DNA of 64,000 bases, from contig NZ_CP027786.1 in assembly GCF_003795145.1 (NCBI RefSeq), positions 1,736,001 through 1,800,000 on the forward strand. The letters run 5' to 3'. Both the position numbers and the translations under genes were made by a program. This document shows, one piece after another, positions 8,305-17,493 of this stretch; the stretch's first letter is position 1, and each line of letters opens with the position of its first letter. The notes under the pieces are model-generated. The model searched no databases and had not been told where the DNA came from. It worked only from the letters and a program-made list of their open reading frames with translations. The stretch comes from Tetragenococcus koreensis. GTDB taxonomy: Bacteria; Bacillota; Bacilli; Lactobacillales; Enterococcaceae.

Positions 8305-9381
8305 TTAAATTTCACCTTGGCTTTTTTGTCCTTCTTGCCAACGCGCCTTATTAGCATCTGGTAAGGTGATTTTACTTGTATGCGACCATTCATCCGGCTG
8401 TTGTGTATATGTCTCAAAGTCAATTGATTGAATCAACCATTCTTCTGCTCCTTGGTCAAATTGCATCGTAACTACCGCATTATTTGAAGCATTCGTTATC
8501 TCTTCAGTTTTTTTATCTGCAGTCTTTGCCTCGACAGACAAACTAGTATCTGTATAAAGATCAAAGATTGCTGTAGGTTCATCGTCACTACCCTCAATTT
8601 TGAGTGATTCGCTGTTCATAATAAACTCTTGAAAGGTTTGCTCCACTGATTCAACATAGGGGCGAAGGCCATCGAATGTTTGCTGTAATGTGGCCTTTGT
8701 CTTATCTTCTGCGCCAGTAACTTCACTAAAGTCTAAATTATTTTGGATCCCTTGGTTCATTGAACTATAATACGAAACCACCTGATTTAACAGTTTCTCT
8801 TGAAAAGTTGTATCTGCAATAAACGCCTCTTTTTCTTCTAAAGTAAACGTTTGGTTTTCGCTAGTTAACTTTGCTTTATGGTCTTGTTGTAAATCTCCAT
8901 AAACGGGACTATTAATAGCATAAGACATTGAATAATCCGCACCAATTAATGGACCCACTTTTGCATTTTCAGTCGTCAATAAATGGTTGCCTACAGAAAT
9001 AGTTGCTTCCGTATTATCTTCAGTTTCAAGCGTCAAATAACGTGGACGAGGCACGAATTTAGTTGGAGTAAACCAACCATCTTGCCCCATTTGTTCAAAT
9101 ACAGTCTTACTATTTGTATATTTTCTAATTTCATTTTCTTTATTTTTTTCAGGGAAGCTTTCAGCAAAAATCAAAAAGGTCTCTTTATTTAATGTTTTAC
9201 CATCATTAAATGACGGCGAGATTTCATGAAATTTTTCATAGTCTTTTTGAGCAATTGCCTCGGTTAAAAGTTTCATTTGATGTTTAGTCGAATTTTGCCA
9301 ATAAACAGCACCTAAAACAACCACCAGTATAAACAAAAATACACCAACAACTAAAATTATTTTGTTTATTTTACTACTCAC
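8305..9381 (-). CDS. TcaA-like membrane-anchored extracytoplasmic protein
   Basis: A 358-residue protein with a short cytoplasmic N-terminus, one membrane helix (about residues 7-28) and a large outside region. The first outer segment (EAIAQKDYEKFHEI through DGKTLNKETFLIFAESFPE) resembles the repeated domain of TcaA/YvbJ-like proteins, which affect glycopeptide susceptibility in staphylococci. It lacks the zinc-ribbon start usual there. The C-terminal ~120 residues resemble an NTF2-like fold. The start overlaps the end of the upstream lipoprotein gene by 8 bp, so they form one operon. Function here is not known, and the family link is by pattern only. Confidence 0.65.
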   Translation of the reverse strand: MSSKINKIILVVGVFLFILVVVLGAVYWQNSTKHQMKLLTEAIAQKDYEKFHEISPSFNDGKTLNKETFLIFAESFPEKNKENEIRKYTNSKTVFEQMGQDGWFTPTKFVPRPRYLTLETEDNTEATISVGNHLLTTENAKVGPLIGADYSMSYAINSPVYGDLQQDHKAKLTSENQTFTLEEKEAFIADTTFQEKLLNQVVSYYSSMNQGIQNNLDFSEVTGAEDKTKATLQQTFDGLRPYVESVEQTFQEFIMNSESLKIEGSDDEPTAIFDLYTDTSLSVEAKTADKKTEEITNASNNAVVTMQFDQGAEEWLIQSIDFETYTQQPDEWSHTSKITLPDANKARWQEGQKSQGEI

Positions 9382-10477
9382 GTAACCCTCCCATAAAACT
9401 TGCCTCTAATTCTTTATAGTCGTAGTTGTCATTTGAATCAGAAGTATCGACTGTCCATTGTTCCTCTTCTTTAGTTAAGTTCAATTTATAACCGTTGCCG
9501 TCCATATATTCTGGTTGGCTTACATCTTCATCACCAAATTTTTCTGGTAATTTTTGTAGTATATATTTTTCTGCATCTTGTTGTGCTTTTTCATAGTCTG
9601 AGTATTTGCCTTCATTTTCGTCAACAAATTGATCGCCAATTGAATCAAAATCGATCTTATTAAAATCAATCACTTCAGGTTTTACATAAACCGTTGCTTG
9701 GTTAGGAGACAAAGAGGCAATATCATATTCCACATTGGCTTTTTCTTGGTTGGCTTTTTCAAAAGCCTCCACTGCTTTTTGTAATTCGCCCGCCGAAGGG
9801 GAATAGGCATAAAATTCTTTTTTCAATGCATCAGAAAAAATTTGGTTAAAGTTTTGATGTTCATCATTTGTATCATTCCCCAATTCAGCAGCGTCTTCTT
9901 CATCTGAATCTTCTGTATTTTCTTGAGCTAAAAAGACTTGAGACACGTACTGCTCAGATAATGTTTCTAATTCTTCTGAAGCGTCCTTATACTTTGAAGC
10001 ATCCACATCAATCTCCACTTCATCTTGATCCTCTGAATCTTCTGCCAATACAGGTGTGTAATGTAATTCGTATTTTTTATCTTTATCTACTTTAAATACG
10101 ACATAACCCGAGACATTTTTTCCACCTGATAAGTTTGTATTATTCAGCATTTCAAAATTTTCATCATCTGTATAAACATCAGCGTTGGCAATCTTATTGT
10201 CATCTTCATCATAAAGCGTTAGATCACCGCTGGATACTTGCATAGTATCTTTCGTATTATTTTTGATAGCTACGTCTAAAGCAAGATAGCCTTCATTTTC
10301 TCCTACGCTTTCGCCTTCTTGTAAAACATAGTCCCCTTGATTAACTTTGATGGTTGCGTCTTCTGTTTGCGCTTCTGACTCATTATTGCTCCCACCACCG
10401 TTTCCGCCATTGCTACAACCTGCTAAAAATAAAATGCTTCCCAACATAAGCATCTTTGTCGTTACTTTCTTCTTCAT
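9374..10477 (-). CDS. Lipoprotein with DUF4352/DUF5105-like domains
   Basis: A 367-residue surface lipoprotein starting at MKKKVTTKMLML. The lipobox LAGC lies at about residues 18-21, followed by a Gly/Asn/Ser-rich linker. The first folded part (about 45-160, YVLQEGESVGENEGYLALDVAIKNN) looks like the immunoglobulin-like DUF4352 fold. The second half resembles DUF5105 proteins of enterococci. It is rich in Asp and Glu, as often seen in exported proteins of salt-tolerant bacteria. I place the start at 10477 because AGGGGGTT precedes that ATG; the frame is open 17 codons further upstream without a ribosome site. Co-transcribed with the TcaA-like gene. Confidence 0.75.
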   Translation of the reverse strand: MKKKVTTKMLMLGSILFLAGCSNGGNGGGSNNESEAQTEDATIKVNQGDYVLQEGESVGENEGYLALDVAIKNNTKDTMQVSSGDLTLYDEDDNKIANADVYTDDENFEMLNNTNLSGGKNVSGYVVFKVDKDKKYELHYTPVLAEDSEDQDEVEIDVDASKYKDASEELETLSEQYVSQVFLAQENTEDSDEEDAAELGNDTNDEHQNFNQIFSDALKKEFYAYSPSAGELQKAVEAFEKANQEKANVEYDIASLSPNQATVYVKPEVIDFNKIDFDSIGDQFVDENEGKYSDYEKAQQDAEKYILQKLPEKFGDEDVSQPEYMDGNGYKLNLTKEEEQWTVDTSDSNDNYDYKELEASFMGGLRE

Positions 10478-10636
10478 ATAAAACAACCCCCTGCTAATAA
10501 AGTATAAAAATAAAATATTATATAACAAATTATACTTTTTTTGCTAAGTAAATACAACCGGAATGTCCGCATGCCAGTGCATAAATCAATTTAATAGTAT
10601 TTTTAAATAATGATTATCTGCTAAAAAATAACATAT

Positions 10637-10680
10637 AAAAGACGACGAAACTAGGTAATGTCTGCTTTCGCCGTCTTTTT
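10637..10680 (-). terminator. Bidirectional terminator after bglP
   Basis: AAAAGACGaCGAAA pairs with TTTCGcCGTCTTTT around a 15-base loop, with T runs on both strands. It lies 16 bp past the end of the minus-strand PTS gene. Confidence 0.85.
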
Positions 10681-10695
10681 TAAATCTATTGTTTT

Positions 10696-12642
10696 TTAAC
10701 CAACCGCAGTAAATAAATAATCTCCATGTTCTAATCGTTTTTCCTCGGTAATTAATACCTCGGTAATCTCACCTGTATTGGTCACAATGATCGGAACATC
10801 TAGTTTATAACCTTTTTGTTTAATTTTATCTATTTCAAAACGAATTAACGGCTGCCCCGCTAATACCTCATCGCCCTCATTTACAAGTTTTTCAAAACCT
10901 TCTCCTTCTAATTCAACGGTATCTAACCCAACGTGAATTAAAATTTCTGTGCCAAGCTCTGTTATCAAACCGATCGCATGACCAGTTTTGAAAATCATGC
11001 TAACTTTGGCGTCGGTCGGTGCATAAATGATGCCTTTACTAGGCATCATCGCAATACCTTTACCCATGGCTCCACTGGCAAATACCTCATCTTCTACATC
11101 TGTTAAATTTTTTAATTCACCATCTAAAGGGCTGGCAATGATCTCTTGCTTGCGACTTGTTTCAAGCTCAGCTTTACTTAAAGGCTGTTTACTATTTTTT
11201 CCACCCGTCTCTTCAGTATTTGTATCAACTTGCGGCGTTTTCATAAACATCTGAATCATAAAAGCGATCACTGTCACTAAGATAAATGAAATCACTCGAT
11301 GCCAAAAGTTCATGGTAATTTGTCCGTCATCAGTAATATAATTCGTGATAGAAAAAATTCCTAAACCTCCGATACGGTAAACGACCACATCAAAAAAGCC
11401 TGTATAAGCTCCACCTATAGCACTAGAGATTAAAGCAATAATAAAAGGTTTCTTCATTGGTAATAATAGCCCGTAAATCCCTGGTTCAGTTACACCGAAT
11501 ATGGAAGCAATTGTGGCTGGAATCCCAATATTTCTCACATTTTTATCTTTATTTTTAATAATAATGGCCAATAAGACCCCTAGTACACCAAAACTGGCGC
11601 TTCCTGAATTAGACAAAATTGGTGTAAAACCTTGTTCAGAAAGCTGTAATATCCCAATAGGAGCCAACCCCCAATGCAAGCCAAACATTACAAGAAGTTG
11701 CCATAAACCGCCGACTAATGCACCAAAAATGAGGGGGCTCAATTTATAAATACCCATAAATACTAAACCGATCAAATCAGTGCCCCAAGTAGCAACAGGT
11801 CCGATAACCAAAATCGCAAGCGAAGCTGCGACTAATACCGTAAAAAATGGGGTTAAGAATGAATTGACCACAGATGGAATAATTTTTTTAAATCCTTTTT
11901 CAACTTTGGCACCAAACCAAATCGCTAAAATCGTTGGAATGACCGTTGAATAATAGCCTCCAGGAGGTAATAACACCGGAATACCTAGAAATGTCGTAAA
12001 TACGTCTGCACTAAATGGCGTTCCTGTAAATAATGTATAAAGCGGTTCTCCTGCGGATAGATCGCTTAAAGATGGATAAACAAGAGCAAAGGCGATTGCT
12101 AGAGCAGAATAAATATTCATACGGAATTTTTTAGCCGCCGTTAACGCAATGACAACCGGTAAAAATTGAAAGAAGCCATCGCCGACTGCATTCAATACCG
12201 CGTAAAACCCGCTATTTGCTTCATTCAGCCCAAAAACGCCCAATAAAGCAACCAAGCCCTTGATCATCCCAGTAGCACTTAGTACCAAAATAAATGGTTG
12301 GAAAATGCCAGAAATCAAATCAATAAATTTATCGAGTAATGTTCGATCCTTATTTTTATTATTGGTAGTAGATTCAGCATGTCTACCATCGATATTAGAA
12401 TTATTTAAAATCGCTTCATAAACCGCGCCAACATCACTACCAATAACCACTTGGTATTGTCCACTTGCTTGAATGACAGTGACAACACCTTCTAAATTTT
12501 TTAAGTAGTCCGTATCCGCTAAGTCCTCATCTTTTAAATAAAACCTCAGGCGCGTCATACAACTATGTAATTCTGAAACGTTATTTTCACCTCCCACATG
12601 TTCGATGATCTCTTTTGCCAGCTTCTTATAATCTTTTGCCAT
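10696..12642 (-). CDS. bglP: Beta-glucoside-type PTS permease EIIBCA
   Basis: A 648-residue fused phosphotransferase permease. The EIIB domain (about 1-90) carries the phospho-Cys C28 in HSCMTRLRF. The EIIC domain (about 105-470) has the channel-forming membrane segments. The EIIA domain (about 500-648) carries the phospho-His in LIHVGLDTVELEGEGF. It imports and phosphorylates a beta-glucoside or related disaccharide; sucrose- and trehalose-type permeases share this layout, so the sugar is not certain. No glycosidase or BglG antiterminator is adjacent, unlike the second copy at 28927. A strong hairpin 145 bp upstream may be an attenuator. Confidence 0.9.
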   Translation of the reverse strand: MAKDYKKLAKEIIEHVGGENNVSELHSCMTRLRFYLKDEDLADTDYLKNLEGVVTVIQASGQYQVVIGSDVGAVYEAILNNSNIDGRHAESTTNNKNKDRTLLDKFIDLISGIFQPFILVLSATGMIKGLVALLGVFGLNEANSGFYAVLNAVGDGFFQFLPVVIALTAAKKFRMNIYSALAIAFALVYPSLSDLSAGEPLYTLFTGTPFSADVFTTFLGIPVLLPPGGYYSTVIPTILAIWFGAKVEKGFKKIIPSVVNSFLTPFFTVLVAASLAILVIGPVATWGTDLIGLVFMGIYKLSPLIFGALVGGLWQLLVMFGLHWGLAPIGILQLSEQGFTPILSNSGSASFGVLGVLLAIIIKNKDKNVRNIGIPATIASIFGVTEPGIYGLLLPMKKPFIIALISSAIGGAYTGFFDVVVYRIGGLGIFSITNYITDDGQITMNFWHRVISFILVTVIAFMIQMFMKTPQVDTNTEETGGKNSKQPLSKAELETSRKQEIIASPLDGELKNLTDVEDEVFASGAMGKGIAMMPSKGIIYAPTDAKVSMIFKTGHAIGLITELGTEILIHVGLDTVELEGEGFEKLVNEGDEVLAGQPLIRFEIDKIKQKGYKLDVPIIVTNTGEITEVLITEEKRLEHGDYLFTAVG

Positions 12643-12786
12643 GATTTTCCTTCCTCTGCTTTATAATACGTTCATCTTGTTCAAAAAATGATAAGTGTAT
12701 GTTTTTAAGTGCTAATTTCTATGTTCTTATCAACGGTAAAAATACGGTTAATATTAAAAATTTAAATCATTTCCCCATTTTTAAAT

Positions 12787-12853
12787 AAAAAGCCTAAACA
12801 AGACAAAAAAGATCATAGCATAACATAGCTAATTTTGTCTTGATTAGGCTTTT
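12787..12853 (-). terminator. Long stem-loop upstream of bglP, terminator or attenuator
   Basis: AAAAGCCTAA-CAAGACAAAA and its complement pair almost perfectly over about 20 bp around a ~25-base loop, with T runs on both strands. It lies 145 bp upstream of bglP, and no gene ends just before it on the minus strand. It could be a leader attenuator, or a plain terminator of a transcript crossing the repeat array. No RAT-like sequence overlaps it that I can see. Confidence 0.7.
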
Positions 12854-12944
12854 CTTTTACATAAATAATTTGACGTTTTTTAGTACACTGTTTTAGTTAC
12901 GGTTAGTAAAGACAATTTTTTATATAGTTAAACACATAAGAATG

Positions 12945-13205
12945 CAAAAGCAGTATGGCTATGGGTAATTAAGGGCAGTAGATATGAAAAACAGTGTACC
13001 TAATTTCCTTTAAGAACAGCACTTTTGAAAAACAGTGTGGCTAATTTACTTATTAAGCGCAAAAAATGCTACATTTTGCTAAATAAGCACACAAGAGTTT
13101 AAAAATAGTGAGACTATCAGTGATTAAGAGCAGTAGATCCAAGAAATAGTGAGGCTAATTTTCTGTAAGAACAGCGTTTTTGGAAAGTGGTGGGGGTAAT
13201 TTAAA
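12945..13205 (-). repeat. Degenerate tandem array A: 41-bp units with 155-bp superperiod
   Basis: A motif close to AAAAACAGTGTGGCTAATTT recurs with its CAGTG/TAGTG core at 12951, 12992, 13033, 13106, 13147 and 13188. The steps are 41, 41, 73 (=41+32), 41 and 41 bp, so any unit matches the one 155 bp on: 12951 with 13106, 12992 with 13147, 13033 with 13188. The two halves agree at roughly two thirds of positions by eye. Read on the minus strand, the units resemble array B at 26064-26530 (TTTnTC then TGCkCTTA). No open reading frame explains it. Confidence 0.8.
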
Positions 13206-13339
13206 CACCTGTCACAAAAGCCGAAAAAATTCAGTTAAAAAAGAAGGTAAGAACTCCTTTTATAATATTGCCTTTACAGATACGATACCTTGTTGTTTTT
13301 CTTTTGCTCTGTGCTATTTCTCTCACTACCATTATCGTT

Positions 13340-13903
13340 TTAGTTATTCAAACATAGAAGCTGTGGCCATTTATCTGCCCAATCCTTTTGTAAGATTCTC
13401 TTTCTATAAGCTGCCATGCGTTTAACATCTTCTTGAAAGTAAGGTGTAGGACATACTTTGAATTGAACAATATCATTAATTCCATAAGGACAAAATAATT
13501 CTACTTCTGTACGGTTATTGTTGAGCTTTGCACCAATAGCTGTACAAATCTCGGGAAATTTTGAAATTGCATCGCAAGAAGATTTATACGGTTGTGTGTT
13601 AGGGTTGTGAGAATGCATATATATTTGATTTTTTACTTCCCAGTTAAATCTGGTGTGCTTTTTGCATAGATTATTTTGGATTTTTAAAGTATTCTCGTAA
13701 CTGATACGCTCATCGTAAAAGATCACATCAACGTCAGTTGTAAAATCAAAATTTCCTTTGCCACTTAGATAATTCCAGATAAGGTTTCTGATCGCCCCTG
13801 CACAAAGCCATGCGTCTTGAAGATTTAACCTATCAATCGTGCATAATATATCCATCATCGTAGAATCTTCTTCTATGATTTTTTTTAGGTCTTTTATGTT
13901 CAT
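13340..13903 (-). CDS. Nucleotidyltransferase-fold protein (NTP_transf_6/DUF925)
   Basis: A 187-residue protein of the COG3575 type, a nucleotidyltransferase-like fold of unknown substrate. The family start AGAIRNLIW (residues ~36-44) and the metal-binding acidic pair in TTDVDVIFYDE (~56-66) are intact, and length is normal. It stands alone, with the degenerate repeat array downstream and a broken acetyltransferase gene upstream. A plus-strand frame overlapping its 3' end looks like a chance frame. Biological role unknown. Confidence 0.85.
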   Translation of the reverse strand: MNIKDLKKIIEEDSTMMDILCTIDRLNLQDAWLCAGAIRNLIWNYLSGKGNFDFTTDVDVIFYDERISYENTLKIQNNLCKKHTRFNWEVKNQIYMHSHNPNTQPYKSSCDAISKFPEICTAIGAKLNNNRTEVELFCPYGINDIVQFKVCPTPYFQEDVKRMAAYRKRILQKDWADKWPQLLCLNN

Positions 13904-14025
13904 TTTCTCTTCCTTTTATAATTGCTTCTTTGCTAAATAAAGCCATAAGCCTTTTTAATAAATCCATAGTTTCCAAAAAATTTATGCATATCTATCAATA
14001 AAATCTCTCCTAATTCTTTGTCCGT

Positions 14026-14555
14026 TCAAGTCATTTCGTCTTTTAAAATTCCATACATGTATTCATCGCCATAAGTACCGTCTTTTCGTACTATCTGTTG
14101 GCGTAGTGTTCCCTCCAACTGCATTCCAACATTACTTAAAACCAAGCTAGAAGCAGTGTTAGCAACATCACACCAGCCAATAATACGACGGTAACCCACT
14201 TGTTTAAATAAAAATGCGACTACACAGTTTGTCGCCTCGGTCATTACTTGCTTAAGACATAACCAATGCCACACACTTCTGCTTCTTCATCCACTTGAAT
14301 AACTGAGATCATCCCAACCAAGTTCTTTTGATACTCAATTCCCCAGCAGTAATAATTTAGTTCATTATAAGGACGAACGACCATCTTTACATATTCTTGG
14401 GTGACCTCTTCAGATTGATGAGCATACCAAGTTGTATACTTTGCTACTTCTTTATCACCCGCCCAATTGTTAAATATATCATGGAAATCTTCTAGCTTTA
14501 ATTTTCGTAAAGTCAATCTTTTAGTTGTTAATTCTTGTGTGCCCACATGATTCAT
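14026..14555 (-). pseudogene. GNAT acetyltransferase (RimJ/RimL type), frameshifted
   Basis: Two overlapping frames together make one acetyltransferase. The first (14555 to 14244) begins MNHVGTQELTTKRLTLRKL and ends IGYVLSK with a stop. The second, from about 14250 to 14026, continues with QVMTEATNCVVAFLFKQVGYRRIIGW. In intact relatives the join reads roughly GYxLSKxYWxxGxMTEA, so about five residues are missing at the break along with the frame. That points to a small deletion in the acetyl-CoA-binding region, which would abolish activity even if the frame were restored. The N- and C-terminal parts are otherwise well kept, so the loss looks recent. Confidence 0.85.
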
Positions 14556-14690
14556 ACACTCATCCTCCTCGTAAAATTTTCTTATTCATTTCATACAAAA
14601 TTATCATTGTTATTCATTTAAGTCTATCACACAGATGTAATGTTTGGCGGCAAATTTTAAATTGTATTAAAAAAAATAGGTCATTTGACA

Positions 14691-14730
14691 AAGAAAAGCG
14701 CCTTCCCATGGTTTCCCACAAAAAGGCGTT
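14691..14730 (-). terminator. Terminator of the CAP-protein gene
   Basis: AACGCCTT and AAGGCGCTT pair on the minus strand around a loop of about 16 bases and are followed by TTTCTTTG, 10 bp past the stop at 14740. Confidence 0.7.
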
Positions 14731-14739
14731 AGTTCTCGT

Positions 14740-15825
14740 TTATTGTGTTAAAAAGTTTTCCGTATAAAGCGGCTGGTTATCTTCATTAAAATCAACGCCA
14801 ACTCCTAGTTCTGAAAAACCGTCGTTTACAATATTTTTACGATGACCTTCAGAGTTCATTAGTCCTTGATGAGCGAAGATACTACTGGTTTGTCCTTGTG
14901 CTAAGTTTTCACCAGCGCTCATAAAAGTAATCCCATCTGCTTGCATCCGGTCAAATGGTGATTGTCCTTGTTGGTTAGTGTGATCGAAATAATCATTTAC
15001 TGCCATATCGGTACTATGTTTTCTAGCCGTCTCTCTTACTTCTTCGTTCCAATCCAACACATTTAACCCACGTTTAGAGCGTTCAGCGTTAGTGATATCA
15101 AATAGCTGGTATTCAAAACCTTCTTTTAAAGCATCACTAGCATCAGCATAAGGAGAGCTTTTCGTTGTTTCTAATGATTCTTCCACAATTTGCATTGCTG
15201 TCACTTCGTCATTTTCATGTACATCATAAAAAATGGTTACATAATTCCCGTCGATCCGATAAGTATCATATTCGCCATCACTATTTGTTTGCATATTAAA
15301 ACCGCTATGTCGAACCGCATTTTCTGCTTCGCCCAGTTCCTCATGAACTTCAGATTTTGTTGTTCCCAAGGCAATATCATTTTGAGAGGCCACTAAATCC
15401 TGGTTGGTATACAATCCTTGGACTATTCCTTGCTGGTCGTAAGCAATCATCAAGAAATTTTGATAATCTTCATGATAACTTGCCCACTCAAGCCCATATT
15501 CATTGGTCGTTTCACGAGCTGGTTCTCCAGCTGTCTCTTCAATTACTTCTCTACTATCCCCAATTTCAACATTTCCAATTGAAAAAGTCTGTTCTTCCGG
15601 CTGAGATAATTCTAGTGACTTTGTTTGACTTTGCTCGTTACTTTCATCATTTCCCGTAACTGAATCATATAATGACGCTGCTTGTTCTTTCACATAATCA
15701 AAGCTTAGCTCTTGACCAAAAACTTGTGTCGTGAAATTTTCTACAGGTTCTTCCCAAAGCGGTTTTGTCCAAACCGCAATCAATACAATGACAATTAATT
15801 TAGCTAATTTTTTAAAGATAGTCAT
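14740..15825 (-). CDS. CAP-domain (SCP/PR1) secreted protein
   Basis: A 361-residue exported or membrane-anchored protein, with a single N-terminal hydrophobic segment (about 5-22). A CAP-associated domain spans about 85-225. The C-terminal CAP domain (about 235-361) holds the family's conserved cavity residues: NAERSKRGL, ARKHSTDMAVNDYFDHTN, GENLAQG and MNSEGHRKNIV. The His and Glu of the putative metal site are present. Proteins of this layout (YlbC/YkwD-like) occur in many Firmicutes; their biochemical role is unsettled. Monocistronic, with AAGGTGG before the ATG and its own terminator. Confidence 0.88.
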   Translation of the reverse strand: MTIFKKLAKLIVIVLIAVWTKPLWEEPVENFTTQVFGQELSFDYVKEQAASLYDSVTGNDESNEQSQTKSLELSQPEEQTFSIGNVEIGDSREVIEETAGEPARETTNEYGLEWASYHEDYQNFLMIAYDQQGIVQGLYTNQDLVASQNDIALGTTKSEVHEELGEAENAVRHSGFNMQTNSDGEYDTYRIDGNYVTIFYDVHENDEVTAMQIVEESLETTKSSPYADASDALKEGFEYQLFDITNAERSKRGLNVLDWNEEVRETARKHSTDMAVNDYFDHTNQQGQSPFDRMQADGITFMSAGENLAQGQTSSIFAHQGLMNSEGHRKNIVNDGFSELGVGVDFNEDNQPLYTENFLTQ

Positions 15826-16043
15826 TCCACCTTCTAATATCTATACAAAAACGGAGCAGCTTGTTCAAGTTCTTTTCCAGTCTATTGCCCGATTGCTTAC
15901 TCTATTATTTTAACCATTAATGTCCACTTGAAGACAATACTTTTGATCCTTTGTTATGAATTTCTATACTATATTAAGAAAATATAAATAAATGACAAGC
16001 TTTATAACTTGTGCCACCTTTTAATTAACCTAACAACAGTGTG

Positions 16044-16078
16044 CAAAAAACAAGAACCAGAGAGTCCCTGATTCTTGT
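16044..16078 (-). terminator. Terminator of the deacetylase gene
   Basis: ACAAGAATCAG and CTGGTTCTTGT (one mismatch) pair on the minus strand and are followed by six Ts, just past the stop at 16082. Confidence 0.85.
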
Positions 16079-16081
16079 CCT

Positions 16082-17362
16082 CTATTGATCCCGCTTATGA
16101 TCGTAGACGTCTTTTACATTCATAAAATCTTCCAATACATCATTTTTTCCGTCCAATTCAGACTTGAACCGAATCCCATCAAGGTTGATGCGCGCGTTGC
16201 GATAATAATTTGAATTGAATTGTCCCCAAGAAGGTACAGAAGCATCTACGTTACAAAAAATACGAAACCCTTGCTGCTTCAGATAATCATATTTCGGATT
16301 TTCATCATAAGGGTGGAAATCGCTGATATCTGCCCCGTGTGGATAAATTAAGACATCGGTGTCGCCTATAATTGGTGCAACCTCGTCTTTCCAACGTTGT
16401 GTGTCCTTAGCTATCTGTTCTTTCCCATTTTCTGCCATATTAATGTGTCCCCAAGTATGAGAAGCAAACGTCCAACCAGTATCTTTTAAACGATTGGCAA
16501 CTTGTTTTGCTTTTTCGATCTCCTGATTGGTTTTTTCATTATTCCCATATTCAGACTTAGATGTTCGATAGCCGAGCGCTCCATTATAACCCGTCAAGGC
16601 TAAAATACCTTTGGAACCATGGTAAGAAAAATCAGGATGTTCTTCGACAAATTCATCCAATATAGGTACCATGTCATAATCGCCGGTTTTTTCTTGTCCG
16701 TTATCTTCATAGGTATTTTTGACTTTACCTTCTTTGTCTACAACCAATTTATCGGCAAAGCCAGCACCTTTCATATATTCATAATAGTTGACATCATCTT
16801 GGGAAAATATCAAAGGCTTTTTCCCTTCAGGCAAACGAACCCCTTTAAACTGCAATTTACCATCTGAATTTTCTTCAACTAGGTCTTCAAATGTCACAAG
16901 AACATAATCGTTATCGTAAAGTTGCTGAATGGTTCTCTTAAATTCAGTAATCGTAATCATATAATCTTTATAACCCTGCGCTTGTTCTTTATCGTTAAAC
17001 GCTTTTTGCGGGTCAACAATCAGACTGTGTACAAATACATGTGAAATTTCCTCCGGGTCTTGCCAAGCCACAAGTTGGCCCTTCTCTTTTTCAAATGTTG
17101 TCTTTAGCTTATCAGCTGACTTTGTATCTTCATCTTCTAATACCTTGATAGCTCCGTCATAATTATAGTGTTGGGCAAGTAATTTTGCTTGTTCGAGCTT
17201 CTTATTCGCTCTTTTTTTAGCAGGAACGGTGGAAGTTGTTGCAACCGTTTCTTGTTTTTTTGATTTTGTTTTGTTATTTACAAACAGGTTAAAACTAAAA
17301 CCCAGTGCTAAAATTGCGACTACCGCCAACAGTGCTACAAGCCATTTTTGAACTTTTGTCAT
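16082..17362 (-). CDS. Membrane-anchored polysaccharide deacetylase (NodB fold)
   Basis: A 426-residue protein with an N-terminal membrane anchor (about 8-28), a Lys/Ala-rich spacer and short helical repeats, then a NodB-type domain from about residue 105. The catalytic Asp and first metal ligand lie in IFSQDDVNYY, and the His pair in ASHTWGHINMA. The terminal motif YPHGADISDFHP fits the substrate-groove strand. The family removes acetyl groups from chitin-like or peptidoglycan sugars. It resembles the larger enterococcal deacetylases with inserted loops. The likely target is cell-wall or surface glycan. Single gene. Confidence 0.88.
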   Translation of the reverse strand: MTKVQKWLVALLAVVAILALGFSFNLFVNNKTKSKKQETVATTSTVPAKKRANKKLEQAKLLAQHYNYDGAIKVLEDEDTKSADKLKTTFEKEKGQLVAWQDPEEISHVFVHSLIVDPQKAFNDKEQAQGYKDYMITITEFKRTIQQLYDNDYVLVTFEDLVEENSDGKLQFKGVRLPEGKKPLIFSQDDVNYYEYMKGAGFADKLVVDKEGKVKNTYEDNGQEKTGDYDMVPILDEFVEEHPDFSYHGSKGILALTGYNGALGYRTSKSEYGNNEKTNQEIEKAKQVANRLKDTGWTFASHTWGHINMAENGKEQIAKDTQRWKDEVAPIIGDTDVLIYPHGADISDFHPYDENPKYDYLKQQGFRIFCNVDASVPSWGQFNSNYYRNARINLDGIRFKSELDGKNDVLEDFMNVKDVYDHKRDQ

Positions 17363-17493
17363 ACTCCGCCTTCTTTTTCATACTGTACCTAACTTTTCCC
17401 ACATTTGCCTAAAACTGCCTCAATTGACTCCTTATGAAAAGTCTATCGGTTTTTTACAACAATAACAAGGTATAAAGTAAAACAATCGCTTTG

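Noticed and set aside
12945-13205. CRISPR array
   Set aside because: The units are contiguous and degenerate along their whole length, with no sharply conserved repeat separated by unique spacers, and no cas gene is in the window.
13180-13425. 81-codon plus-strand frame at the end of array A
   Set aside because: It runs into the opposite strand of the well-supported nucleotidyltransferase gene and has no convincing ribosome site or family.
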